Shown here piece by piece: positions 1 to 8,835 of a DNA stretch of 58,530 bases (positions are counted from its first letter, which is position 1; each line of letters opens with the position of its first letter). A program made the translations under genes and the position numbers. The stretch comes from JAQTNP01 sp964616145 (GTDB lineage Bacteria > Patescibacteriota > Minisyncoccia > Minisyncoccales > PEYH01). The stretch is taken from the NCBI GenBank assembly GCA_964616145.1, contig CAZTRD010000006.1, positions 1 through 58,530 of the forward strand, in the 5' to 3' direction. The notes under the pieces were generated by a model. That model did no database searches, was not told where the DNA came from, and saw nothing but the letters and a program-made list of their open reading frames with translations.

Positions 1-5
1 TAAAT

Positions 6-1646
6 ATGGAAAATTATCCTTGGTCAAAACATTATCCTGAAGGTTTGAAATATATTTCCGGAGATTATCCCGAAGTTTCTTTGTATTCTTTCTTAGAGAA
101 TACTGTTAAAAAATATCCAAAGAATACAGCTACGATATTTTTTGATAAAAAACTGGATTATTCAACTTTAGAAAAAAGGATCAATTCTTTTGCCAGTTCA
201 TTAAAGAATTTAGGAGTTGTTAAAGATGATAGGGTTGTATTGATTCTTCCCAATAGCCCCCAATTCATTATTGTTTACTTTGCAGCATTGAAATTAGGAG
301 CTGCAATTGTACCCCTTAATCCCCTATTCTCTGCTAAAGAGATCCATTATTGTTTAAATGATTGCCAGGCAAAAATAGTTTTGACATTAGATGTCTTTTC
401 CAAGAAAGTTCTGCAAGCAAAAAAAGATACAAAGGTAGAAAAAGTAATTTTCACAAATGTATCTGATGAATTTCCTTTGCTATTGAAATTGGTTTACAGA
501 ATAAAAACAATAAAAGAATATTTTGAGAATAAGATTGTAAAAAATCATTATTCTTTTAAAAATCTGCTAAAGAATAATGATAGCGTTGAAACAGTTAAGA
601 TTAATCCTAAAACAGATTGCGCTTGCTTAATGTATACAAGCGGAACAACAGGAGAACCAAAAGGGGTCCCCTTAACTCACTATAATCTTACATCCAATGT
701 TTTTCAGATATCTGACTACATTACAGACTGTCTAACCGAAGGAAAAGATAGTCAAATTGGAGTTTTGCCATTTTTCCATATATATGGATTAACTTTTGTT
801 TTGAATCTTTCAATATTTAAAGCTTTTCCTTTAACACTATTGCCAAAATTCCATACAAAACCGTTTTTGAAGGCAATAGAGAAATACAAGATCAATGTGG
901 TTGCAGGAATACCTGCAATATATGCAGCAATATTTAAAAAAGATCTTAATAGGTATGATCTATCCTCTGTGAGATTCTGGGGCAGCGGAGCTGCTTCTTG
1001 TCCTGCAAGCACGATAGAGAATATGAAAAAGATTTCTAAGGGAATATTCATTGAAGCATATGGTTTAACAGAAACTTCTCCCATTGTCATCATGAATCCC
1101 CCAAAAGGAATCCAAAAGATAGAAAGCATAGGTATTCCTATGCCTAATACCTTATGTAAAGTTATAGATCTGCAAACCCAACAAGAAGTAGGGCCTAATC
1201 AGATTGGAGAATTGGTTGTAAAAGGTCCTCAAATTTTTCATGGTTATTGGAATAAACAAGAAGCTACGGATAAAGTATTTAAAGATGGGTGGTTTTATAC
1301 AAAAGATATCGTTTCTATGGACGAAGATGGCTATTTCTATGTAGAAGGTAGATTAGATGATATGATTAATGTAAGAGGTGAAAAGGTTTGGCCTCAGGAG
1401 ATAGAAGATATTTTGAGGCAACATCCCAAGATAGTTGATGTTGCTGTGATTGGAATTAAAGATAACTATTATGGTCAAATCCCTATGGCCTTCATTGTCT
1501 CTAAAGAAAAACTATCTGAAAACGAAATCATAGAGTTTTCAAAACAATATCTGGCTGGGTTCAAGATTCCTAGATATATAAAATTTGTAGAAGAAATTCC
1601 TAAATCAACACTAGGGAAAACATTGCATTATATGCTTAGGATATAA
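6..1646 (+). CDS. AMP-forming acyl-CoA/ACP synthetase (FadD-like)
   Basis: Member of the ANL adenylation superfamily: it would activate a carboxylic acid, probably a fatty acid, as acyl-AMP and pass it to CoA or a carrier. At 546 residues it has the family's normal length. Visible motifs are the AMP-binding loop YTSGTTGEPKG near residue 210, the YGLTE segment near 350, the hinge-region GYFYVEGRLDD near 440, and a C-terminal PKSTLGK whose Lys is the usual adenylation lysine. The ATG at 6 is preceded by AT-rich sequence without a Shine-Dalgarno; an upstream start cannot be excluded because the window begins here. It heads a packed row with a methyltransferase and an N-acyltransferase-like gene, suggesting it supplies their acyl donor (inference). 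The exact acid is unknown. Confidence 0.85.
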   Translation: MENYPWSKHYPEGLKYISGDYPEVSLYSFLENTVKKYPKNTATIFFDKKLDYSTLEKRINSFASSLKNLGVVKDDRVVLILPNSPQFIIVYFAALKLGAAIVPLNPLFSAKEIHYCLNDCQAKIVLTLDVFSKKVLQAKKDTKVEKVIFTNVSDEFPLLLKLVYRIKTIKEYFENKIVKNHYSFKNLLKNNDSVETVKINPKTDCACLMYTSGTTGEPKGVPLTHYNLTSNVFQISDYITDCLTEGKDSQIGVLPFFHIYGLTFVLNLSIFKAFPLTLLPKFHTKPFLKAIEKYKINVVAGIPAIYAAIFKKDLNRYDLSSVRFWGSGAASCPASTIENMKKISKGIFIEAYGLTETSPIVIMNPPKGIQKIESIGIPMPNTLCKVIDLQTQQEVGPNQIGELVVKGPQIFHGYWNKQEATDKVFKDGWFYTKDIVSMDEDGYFYVEGRLDDMINVRGEKVWPQEIEDILRQHPKIVDVAVIGIKDNYYGQIPMAFIVSKEKLSENEIIEFSKQYLAGFKIPRYIKFVEEIPKSTLGKTLHYMLRI

Positions 1647-1686
1647 CAAATCGCGAAGATTAAAATTGATCATATTAGAATATAAG

Positions 1687-2388
1687 ATGTTAAAGGAAAT
1701 CTTTTGGAAAAAATATTTTTGCAGCTATGACGTTTTAAACTTGTTAATACCATATCAGACATTACTATCCACTTTATGTTCTGAATTAGAAATTAAGAAA
1801 ACTGACGTAATATTAGAAGCAGGATGTGGTACCGGCAACCTAGCGTTAATGATAAAAAATAATGGTAGCAAGGTTATAGGATTAGATAATTGCAATGTGG
1901 CTTTAGAATTATATAGAACGAAGGATCCTGTGGCCAATACTATTTTGGGCAATTTGACAGATATTTTACCATTTCCGAATAATTATTTTGATAAAATAGT
2001 TTCAAATAACACTCTATATATAATAGATAAGGGGAAACAAATTCTAGCCCTAAAAGAATTATATAGGATTCTTAAACCCGGAGGAAAAATAGTTATATCT
2101 AATCCAATTATCACCGGTAGTCCTATAAAAATATATTTATCGCACATTAAATTATCCATAAAAGCAACGGGGGTCTTAAAAACCATTAAAGTATTACTTA
2201 GAATGTTATTGCCTACAACAAAAATATTTTGGTTCAATATGAAGATTAAAAAAATGTATCATTACTCATTGTTTGAATTAAATGGTCAAAAAAACCTCCT
2301 AATGCAATCTGGTTTTATTAAAATTTCTCCTACGAAATTAGTCTATGCTGATCAAAATATATTAAATAGTGCTTTTAAACCAATCTAG
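1687..2388 (+). CDS. class I SAM-dependent methyltransferase
   Basis: A Methyltransf_11-type protein. The glycine-rich SAM loop LEAGCGTGN is near residue 50, an acidic strand end (GLDN) follows at about 70, and the motif LKPGGK lies near 137. The substrate cannot be read from sequence; relatives methylate lipids, quinones or small molecules. I chose the ATG at 1687 (protein begins MLKEIFW); a TTG at 1666 would add seven residues. It lies 40 bases after the acyl ligase and its TAG is followed with no gap by the next ATG, so the three genes are probably co-transcribed. The C-terminal third is hydrophobic and basic, compatible with a membrane-associated substrate, but no clear transmembrane helix is evident. 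Confidence 0.75.
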   Translation: MLKEIFWKKYFCSYDVLNLLIPYQTLLSTLCSELEIKKTDVILEAGCGTGNLALMIKNNGSKVIGLDNCNVALELYRTKDPVANTILGNLTDILPFPNNYFDKIVSNNTLYIIDKGKQILALKELYRILKPGGKIVISNPIITGSPIKIYLSHIKLSIKATGVLKTIKVLLRMLLPTTKIFWFNMKIKKMYHYSLFELNGQKNLLMQSGFIKISPTKLVYADQNILNSAFKPI

Positions 2389-2988
2389 ATGTTAAAAATA
2401 ATTCTAAAAATATTTATATATTTTTCTTTATTGCAGAAAGGTATTATCATTAAAAAAGCTGATAATAGTTCTGAATTGAAGTCCATATACCAACTTAGGT
2501 GGCGGATATATAAAGATGAAGGATATATAGATCAAAAAGATTATTCACAGAATACTCTAGAAGATAAATATGATGAAAAGTCTATAAATTTTTTGGCAAT
2601 TCACAAGAATAAAACAATAGGAATTGTGAGGTTGGTGTTATTTTCATCTTTGGGATTTCCTACTGAGAATGCCTTTAATCTCAAAAATATTCCACATAAT
2701 GAAAAAAATGTCGCGGAATTATCTAAACTATGTGTAAGCAAAGAATACCGAAATAAAACAGTAGCAATGGGTCTTCTCAAAGAAGCTTATAGATATTCAA
2801 GGGGGAATCATATTCATTACTGGATAATAGGAATGCCTGCCTCACTTCAAGAAAGATTTTCCAGATTAGGATTTTCTTTTAAAGAGATGCCGATGGCAGA
2901 GATAGGTCCAAAACAATTATTAGAACGAAGAAGTGCGAGCGAATATTTTAAAAAGGCAGAAATAAAACCATATTTATTAAAAATTTAA
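2389..2988 (+). CDS. GNAT-fold N-acyltransferase, autoinducer-synthase/FeeM-like
   Basis: A 199-residue protein that resembles the acyl-homoserine-lactone synthase/N-acyl amino acid synthase branch of the GNAT fold. An early LRWRIYKDEGYI segment corresponds to the family's LR..VF motif, an acidic stretch follows, then a central strand (TIGIVRLVLF) and the ELSKLCVSKEYR segment that binds the acyl donor in this family. Such enzymes join an acyl chain from ACP or CoA to an amine or amino acid. The assignment is by motif pattern only; it could be a generic GNAT. It starts directly after the methyltransferase stop and lies two genes from an acyl ligase, a plausible donor-making partner. The N-terminal 20 residues are hydrophobic and may anchor it to the membrane. 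Confidence 0.55.
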   Translation: MLKIILKIFIYFSLLQKGIIIKKADNSSELKSIYQLRWRIYKDEGYIDQKDYSQNTLEDKYDEKSINFLAIHKNKTIGIVRLVLFSSLGFPTENAFNLKNIPHNEKNVAELSKLCVSKEYRNKTVAMGLLKEAYRYSRGNHIHYWIIGMPASLQERFSRLGFSFKEMPMAEIGPKQLLERRSASEYFKKAEIKPYLLKI

Positions 2989-2997
2989 AACTGATTT

Positions 2998-4596
2998 ATG
3001 AGTCTTTTATCAATATTTTCGTCTATCATACTTATAATAAATTTTTCGCTAGGATTTTTAGTTTATTTTACAAACAGGAAAAATCGTATTAATCAACTCT
3101 TTCTTCTTCTTATACTAGGAGTAGGAATATGGATGACGGGAATTATTTTAATTCCAATGATAAGTGGATTTAATCTAAATCTAGTTCTCTTAGTTGGTAG
3201 AGTCCCGTTTTTTGGAGCTTCCCTATTGGCTATTGCCTTCTTATTTTTCTCCCAATTATTTCCTAGGAAGCATTTAAAATTACCACTAATAATTAATATA
3301 TTTTTCTCCGTACTTACCATAGCTTTAATATATACATCATTAGGTACAAAATTTATTATTGAAGATATGGTTCTCACAAATGGCATATATGAACCAAGTT
3401 TTGGAACCCTCTATCCGTTATGGGGATTGTTGTTCTTATCAATAATGCTTTTTGGGATGATATTACTTGGATGGAAATATAAAATTACTAAAGGAATAGA
3501 AAGAATACAAATAAAATATTTTTTTATAGGAGCAATATTATCTACATTAATAGCTATCACTACAAACTTATTAATTCCATTGATTGGCCATTCTTCAATG
3601 TATTGGCAATTTGGTCCTTTTGCCTTAATATTTTTAGTTATATTTACTTCTTTCGCCATAACAAAACATCATCTATTTAATATAAGAGTAATTTTAACAG
3701 AGGTTTTGGTCAGTATTGTGTCTTTAACACTATTAATTGATTTAATGTTGTCGAAATCCACCTCTTTGATAATATTGAAAAGTATAACTCTGCTAGCTTT
3801 CATCTATCTCGGCATCTCTCTCATCAAAAGCGTACTCAAAGAAATCAAGCGCAGAGAACAGCTTGAAAAACTTACCAGACAATTAGAAGAAGCAAACATC
3901 AGTCTTAAAAAACTAGATAAGGCAAAATCAGAATTTGTTTCCATCGCTTCCCATCAGTTACGCACTCCCCTGACAGCTATAAAGGGCTATATATCTATGG
4001 CTATTGAAGGAGTATACGGGAAGTTTGATGATAGATTTTCTAATATCTTGAAAAGTGTCTATAGCAGTAACGAAGAATTAATCAATCTAGTAAATGATCT
4101 TTTAAACCTTTCAAGAATTGAGGCAGGAAAGATAAAGTTGGAGCCAGAAAAGGTAGATCTTCCGGAATTAATTAGTCAGATAATTAATAAGTTAAAGATT
4201 AATTCTGATCAAAAGGGCCTAGAAATAATCCAGGAACCAATGAATCTTCCTTTGATTACTATGGATAGGGATAAGATGAGGCAAGTTCTGCTGAATCTAA
4301 TAGATAATGCCATCAAATACACCCAGCAAGGAAAGATAACCATTAGCGCACAAAAGAAAGACAGAGAAGTGATAGTAAGAATATTAGATACCGGAATGGG
4401 AATCAGCCAGGAAGAAATGAGTAATCTATTCATTAGTTTCAGACGAGGAGAAAGCGGACCGAAATTCCATACAGAAGGTTCTGGCTTAGGACTATATATC
4501 GCTAAAAAATTCATAGACATGCATAAAGGAAGGATTTGGGCTGAATCAGAAGGAAAGGGAAAGGGCTCATCTTTCTTTATCAGTCTCCCCTGCTAA
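2998..4596 (+). CDS. membrane sensor histidine kinase with multi-pass N-terminal domain
   Basis: Transmembrane sensor kinase of 532 residues. The first 280 residues hold about eight or nine hydrophobic helices arranged like the 7TM histidine-kinase N-terminal region, then a short coiled coil (about 281-306). The dimerisation/phosphoacceptor domain has the H box SHQLRTPLT near residue 320. The ATPase domain follows with N box NLIDNAIKYT near 435, G1 DTGMGI near 465 and G2 GSGLGLYIAKK near 497. All catalytic motifs look intact. No response regulator gene is adjacent, so it is an orphan here. Multi-pass input domains often sense hydrophobic molecules, and its position just after a possible acyl-amide synthase makes a lipid signal worth considering (inference). 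It starts nine bases after the upstream stop. Confidence 0.85.
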   Translation: MSLLSIFSSIILIINFSLGFLVYFTNRKNRINQLFLLLILGVGIWMTGIILIPMISGFNLNLVLLVGRVPFFGASLLAIAFLFFSQLFPRKHLKLPLIINIFFSVLTIALIYTSLGTKFIIEDMVLTNGIYEPSFGTLYPLWGLLFLSIMLFGMILLGWKYKITKGIERIQIKYFFIGAILSTLIAITTNLLIPLIGHSSMYWQFGPFALIFLVIFTSFAITKHHLFNIRVILTEVLVSIVSLTLLIDLMLSKSTSLIILKSITLLAFIYLGISLIKSVLKEIKRREQLEKLTRQLEEANISLKKLDKAKSEFVSIASHQLRTPLTAIKGYISMAIEGVYGKFDDRFSNILKSVYSSNEELINLVNDLLNLSRIEAGKIKLEPEKVDLPELISQIINKLKINSDQKGLEIIQEPMNLPLITMDRDKMRQVLLNLIDNAIKYTQQGKITISAQKKDREVIVRILDTGMGISQEEMSNLFISFRRGESGPKFHTEGSGLGLYIAKKFIDMHKGRIWAESEGKGKGSSFFISLPC

Positions 4597-4597
4597 C

Positions 4598-5272
4598 ATG
4601 AAACCTGTTGTATTTTTTGATATAGACAATACATTAGTAAGAGGAAACACTCAGAGAATAATGGTAGTCAGTCTTTTTCAGAGAAGAAAGATTTCTTTCT
4701 GGTTTCTTTTGACTAATGCTCTTTGGTTTCTGGGATATAAATTGGGAATCAATAGTCAATTTGAAGAAACAGTAAAACACACAAGAAAGATATATAAAGC
4801 CCTAAAGGGATGGAAAGTGAATGATTTTGAAAATATTTTGGATGAAATATTTGAAAAAAGTATAAGGCCAAGAATATTCAAAGAAGCTCTAGAAAAAATA
4901 AAGGAGCATAAGCAAAATGGATGTGAAATTATTCTTCTCTCTGCAACCATAGATCCTTTAGCAGAAGCCGTAGGAAAAGGATTGGGAATCCAGATTTGTC
5001 TGGCTAATCGCCTCTATGAAGAAAACGGCGCATATACCGGAGAAGTAGAAAACAAGTTCGTATATGGCCAAGGGAAGGCAGATTTAATTGAAAGATTGGC
5101 TAAAGAATATGATTGGGATCTAAAAAACAGTTACGCATATACTGATCATTTATCTGATATTCCCCTACTCTCTCTAGTTTCCAATCCCAGAGTAGTAAAT
5201 CCTGATAAAAAACTGAGGATAGAGGCCAAAAAAAGAAATTGGCCTATTCTTGCCTGGAAAACAACAAAATAA
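4598..5272 (+). CDS. HAD-IB family phosphatase (SerB/PSP-like)
   Basis: A haloacid-dehalogenase-superfamily hydrolase of the phosphoserine-phosphatase-like IB branch, 224 residues. Motif I is FFDIDNTL (nucleophile and acid/base Asp) at residues 6-13, motif II is the Ser in ILLSAT near 109, and motif III is the AYTDHLSDIPLL segment near 180. A helical cap lies between motifs I and II. Relatives dephosphorylate phosphoserine, phospholipid head groups or small phosphates; the substrate here is unknown. It begins one base after the histidine-kinase stop, so the two are very likely translated from the same message. The short downstream gap holds the thrS promoter, marking the end of this transcription unit. 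Confidence 0.8.
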   Translation: MKPVVFFDIDNTLVRGNTQRIMVVSLFQRRKISFWFLLTNALWFLGYKLGINSQFEETVKHTRKIYKALKGWKVNDFENILDEIFEKSIRPRIFKEALEKIKEHKQNGCEIILLSATIDPLAEAVGKGLGIQICLANRLYEENGAYTGEVENKFVYGQGKADLIERLAKEYDWDLKNSYAYTDHLSDIPLLSLVSNPRVVNPDKKLRIEAKKRNWPILAWKTTK

Positions 5273-5300
5273 TTGAAAACTAATCAAAAATCAGTATAAT
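5273..5300 (+). promoter_or_regulatory. sigma-70-type promoter for thrS
   Basis: TTGAAA at 5273-5278 and TATAAT at 5295-5300 are separated by 16 bases. The -10 is a perfect consensus, 31 bases before the thrS ATG. The -35 begins directly after the stop codon of the HAD gene. Confidence 0.7.
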
Positions 5301-5331
5301 TAAGAAACTGACATTAATTTAATTTTTTCAT

Positions 5332-7056
5332 ATGGAAATAGAAACTTTAAGACATTCAATTTCGCATGTTTTGGCTGCAGCTGTAAAAGAGCTATATCCT
5401 ACAGTCAAATTTGGCATTGGCCCGGCAATAGAAGATGGTTTCTATTACGATTTTGAATTCAAATCCCCTATTTCTGATTCTGATCTCCCAAAAATCCAAA
5501 AGAAAATGATTGAAATTATCAAAAGAAATAAGAAATTCCAGAAAGAAGTCATTTCCGTGGCAAAAGCTAAACAATTATTCAAAGATCAGAAATATAAATT
5601 AGAATTAATTTTTGATTTATCCAAAGAAGATAAAAAAATCAGTATTTACCATCTTGGTAATTTTACTGATCTATGTAAAGGACCTCATTTAAAATCAACT
5701 AGTGAAATCCCTAACGGATGCTTCCAATTAATCAAACTGGCAGGAGCATACTGGAAAGGAAGCGAAAAGAATAAAATGCTTACCAGAATCTATGGAGTTG
5801 CCATGGAAAGCAAAACTGCATTGGATAAATACTTGATCCAATTGGAAGAAGCTAAAAAGAGAGATCATAGGGTTTTAGGAGAAAAGCTTGAGCTTTTCCT
5901 GATAGATGATGAGGTTGGCGCAGGCCTTCCTATCTGGATGCCAAAAGGAGAAGCCTTAATCAAAGCAATAGAGAAATACCTATATGAAGAATTAAGAAAA
6001 GCCGGATATCAATGGCTTCGCTCTCCCCATATTGCCAATATCCAATTATGGAAGACCTCGGGCCACTGGGGGTTCTATAGAGAAAATATGTATTCCCCTA
6101 TCCAAGTAGATGAAGAGCAATACATGCTAAAGCCAATGAATTGCCCTTTCCATATTAAAGTATACAACAAGCACATCAGAAGCTATAAAGATCTACCGAT
6201 AAGATACGCTGAATTGGGAACAGTATATAGATATGAGAAATCGGGAGTTTTGCACGGCCTAACTAGAGTCAGAGGATTTACTCAAGACGATGCTCATATC
6301 TATTGCACCCCGGAACAATTGGAGAAAGAATTGCTTTCTACTATAAAACTTGGAATAAAAATGTTAAAGGATTTTGGATTCAAGGAATATGATATCTATC
6401 TATCAACCAAACCAAAGGAAAAACATGTTGGAAGCGATGAAATATGGGTTAAGGCAACAAAAGCTCTGGAAAACGCCTTAAAGGCCCTTAAATTGAAGTA
6501 TAGTGTTGATGTTGGAGGCGGAGCTTTCTACGGACCAAAGATTGATATAAAGATCAAGGATAGTATTGGCAGACCTTGGCAATGCACCACTATTCAAGCT
6601 GACTTCAACCTTCCAGACAGATTCAAGATGTCCTTCATTAATAAAAATGGGCAAAGGCAAGAACCAATAATGGTCCATAGGGCGTTATTGGGCTCCATCG
6701 AAAGATTTGTCGGAGTATTGATAGAAAACTATGCCGGAGCATTTCCATTATGGCTGTCCCCTGTTCAAATGTGGGTTTTACCAATAGGAAAGACTAATAA
6801 TAAATATGCAAAAGAAGTATATGAGGAATTAAGCAATAACGGTTTCAGAGTAGAATTGAAAGACGAAGATGAAACCATTGGTAAAAAGATAAGGGAGGCG
6901 GAAATCCAAAGGATTCCATATATGATTGTTTTGGGAGACAAGGAAATGAATTCCAAAAAGATCAGTGTTAGGGATAGAAACACCAAAAAAATTACTATTC
7001 TATCTTTGAAATCCTTCTTAAAGAACTCTCAAGAGCAAATAGATAATAAAAAATGA
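5332..7056 (+). CDS. thrS: threonyl-tRNA synthetase, TGS domain absent
   Basis: Class II synthetase charging tRNA-Thr, 574 residues against about 640 in E. coli. The protein opens directly in the editing domain: HSISH near residue 6 and LCKGPH near 116 supply the HxxxH and C..H residues that clear mischarged Ser. The catalytic core follows with the zinc-ligand Cys in MLKPMNCPFH, motif 2 around RYEKSG and motif 3 around MVHRALLGSIERF, then an anticodon-binding domain. The usual N-terminal TGS domain is missing, a trimming seen in other reduced genomes. The start follows an AT-rich leader with no Shine-Dalgarno. Its stop overlaps the next gene's start by four bases (ATGA). Confidence 0.97.
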   Translation: MEIETLRHSISHVLAAAVKELYPTVKFGIGPAIEDGFYYDFEFKSPISDSDLPKIQKKMIEIIKRNKKFQKEVISVAKAKQLFKDQKYKLELIFDLSKEDKKISIYHLGNFTDLCKGPHLKSTSEIPNGCFQLIKLAGAYWKGSEKNKMLTRIYGVAMESKTALDKYLIQLEEAKKRDHRVLGEKLELFLIDDEVGAGLPIWMPKGEALIKAIEKYLYEELRKAGYQWLRSPHIANIQLWKTSGHWGFYRENMYSPIQVDEEQYMLKPMNCPFHIKVYNKHIRSYKDLPIRYAELGTVYRYEKSGVLHGLTRVRGFTQDDAHIYCTPEQLEKELLSTIKLGIKMLKDFGFKEYDIYLSTKPKEKHVGSDEIWVKATKALENALKALKLKYSVDVGGGAFYGPKIDIKIKDSIGRPWQCTTIQADFNLPDRFKMSFINKNGQRQEPIMVHRALLGSIERFVGVLIENYAGAFPLWLSPVQMWVLPIGKTNNKYAKEVYEELSNNGFRVELKDEDETIGKKIREAEIQRIPYMIVLGDKEMNSKKISVRDRNTKKITILSLKSFLKNSQEQIDNKK

Positions 7057-7496
7057 AAACTCTTCATTTTGAGATCTCTGTTAATACCAGAGAGTATCTT
7101 GATATCCAAGATTTAACTGATCAGATTACTCAGGAGGTTTTAAAATCAAAAATAAAAGACGGACTGGTCAATGTCCAAACCCTCCATACTACTACCGCTA
7201 TTATCTTAAACGAAAACGAACCGCTATTGCTTAAAGATTTCAAAAACAATCTTGAAAAAATAGCTCCGAAAGATATTCCCTATCAACACGATGATTTCTC
7301 TCAAAGAACCGTAAATATGTGTAATGATGAATGCCAGAATGGGCATTCTCATTGCAAAGCCATTCATCTTCCCTCAAGTATTTGTCTAAATCTAATTGAT
7401 TCAAAACTCCAATTGGGAACCTGGCAAAGAATTCTGTTTATAGAGCTAGACAAACCAAGAAGTAGAAAGATACAGATTCAAATCGTTGGACAATAA
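7053..7496 (+). CDS. YjbQ/UPF0047 family protein
   Basis: A 147-residue single-domain protein of the YjbQ family, described as secondary thiamine-phosphate synthase enzymes in E. coli and otherwise of uncertain role. The signature residues are present: LHTTTAIILNENE near residue 44, a central NGHSHCKAIHLPSS stretch, and LGTWQRILFIELDKPRSRK near the end; the His and Cys cluster suggests a metal site. The start codon overlaps the thrS stop as ATGA, indicating translational coupling. A compact hairpin with a T-run follows 24 bases after the stop, closing the operon. Confidence 0.85.
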   Translation: MKTLHFEISVNTREYLDIQDLTDQITQEVLKSKIKDGLVNVQTLHTTTAIILNENEPLLLKDFKNNLEKIAPKDIPYQHDDFSQRTVNMCNDECQNGHSHCKAIHLPSSICLNLIDSKLQLGTWQRILFIELDKPRSRKIQIQIVGQ

Positions 7497-7520
7497 TCAA
7501 AAACAATATTAAATTAGACA

Positions 7521-7543
7521 AAGAGCCTACTACAGGCTCTTTT
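7521..7543 (+). terminator. hairpin terminator between yjbQ and miaB
   Basis: AAGAGCCT (7521-7528) and AGGCTCTT (7534-7541) form an 8-bp stem with a 5-base loop, and the T-run extends to 7543. The miaB ATG begins at 7546, so the element may also influence miaB initiation. Confidence 0.7.
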
Positions 7544-7545
7544 GT

Positions 7546-8835
7546 ATGAAACCACTTGATTACAATATAGTCACATACGGATGTCAGATGAATATAAGCG
7601 ACAGCGAAAGAATTGCCGGGCTTTTAGAATCGCTTGGTTTCAAACATTCCCCTACTCCAGAAAAATCTTCTTTAATCATTGTTAATTTCTGCTCTGTAAG
7701 ACAATCTGCTTTTGATAGAGCAATGGATAAATTGAAGAATTTCCCTAAAACCAAAACAATTATCGCTACTGGTTGCGTTTTAGAAAAAGACAAAAAACTA
7801 GTTAACACTTTCGCTAATTGTTTTGTTCCAATAGATAAAATTACAACCTTACCAGAAATCTTAAAACAATATGGTTTTAAGATTAAAGGGAATATATCTA
7901 AAACATCCCATTATCTTAAACTTGCCCCATCATATCAATCAAAAATAGTTGCATATATTCCAATAATGACCGGCTGCAATAATTTTTGTTCCTATTGCGT
8001 AGTTCCATATACTAGAAACAGAGAAATTTCAAGACCGATAAATGATATTGTAAAAGAGGCAAAGCAATTAGTAGATAACGGGATAAAAGAAATATGGCTT
8101 CTAGGCCAGAATGTTAATTCATATAAATATAAGAGCTATTCATTTTCTGATCTTTTAAAAAAGATTGATGATATTGATGGTGATTTCTGGATAAGATTTA
8201 CATCTTCTCATCCTAAGGATCTATCTAAAGAATTGATAAATACTTTTTCTTTGTGCAAAAAGATTACTCCATATCTTAATCTTCCAATTCAATCTGGAGA
8301 TAATGAGATATTAAAGAAGATGAACAGGCCATATACTATCAATCACTACAAATCACTGATTAAAACATTAAAAGAATCATTTAAAAAGAATAGAAAAGGA
8401 TTGGAATCAGTTCTTTCTATCTCCACTGATGTAATTGTGGGTTTTCCCACAGAAACAGAAAAACAATTTACAAATACTTTAAATCTTTTTAAAGATTTAA
8501 AATTCTCTAATGCATATATCTCCTGCTATTCTTCAAGGCCCCAGACAGTAGCTTCTCTTTTAAAAAACAACATTTCTGGATGTGAAAAAAAGAAAAGAGA
8601 ACAAAAGTTAACAGAGATTGTAAAAAAGACTGCCTTACAATTTAATAATCAATTTAAGGATAAAATAGTTGATGTTTTAATATTAGAAAAGATAAAAGAT
8701 TTATATATTGGTAAAACAATGCATTACCAAACGATAAAGATTAAAAGTAATAAGGATATACTAGGTAAATTCGTAAAAGCCAAAGTAATTAAAATTTTCC
8801 CATTTGGATTAGAGGGGAAACTATATGAAAAATAA
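7546..8835 (+). CDS. miaB: tRNA-2-methylthio-N6-dimethylallyladenosine synthase
   Basis: Radical-SAM methylthiotransferase that converts i6A37 to ms2i6A37 in tRNAs reading UNN codons. At 429 residues it has family length. The N-terminal domain holds the three Cys of the auxiliary cluster (YGCQMN, NFCS, TGCVL). The radical-SAM core holds CNNFCSYC near residue 144, and a basic TRAM-like region ends the protein. It overlaps miaA, the gene for the preceding step in the same modification, by 11 bases; this context favours MiaB over the related MtaB. The start lies five bases after a terminator-like hairpin with no Shine-Dalgarno, unusual unless a promoter lies within the hairpin region or the gene is read through. 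Confidence 0.93.
   Translation: MKPLDYNIVTYGCQMNISDSERIAGLLESLGFKHSPTPEKSSLIIVNFCSVRQSAFDRAMDKLKNFPKTKTIIATGCVLEKDKKLVNTFANCFVPIDKITTLPEILKQYGFKIKGNISKTSHYLKLAPSYQSKIVAYIPIMTGCNNFCSYCVVPYTRNREISRPINDIVKEAKQLVDNGIKEIWLLGQNVNSYKYKSYSFSDLLKKIDDIDGDFWIRFTSSHPKDLSKELINTFSLCKKITPYLNLPIQSGDNEILKKMNRPYTINHYKSLIKTLKESFKKNRKGLESVLSISTDVIVGFPTETEKQFTNTLNLFKDLKFSNAYISCYSSRPQTVASLLKNNISGCEKKKREQKLTEIVKKTALQFNNQFKDKIVDVLILEKIKDLYIGKTMHYQTIKIKSNKDILGKFVKAKVIKIFPFGLEGKLYEK

Noticed and set aside
752..1129. 125-residue minus-strand frame inside the acyl ligase
   Set aside because: It is antisense to a well-supported gene and shows no motif of its own.
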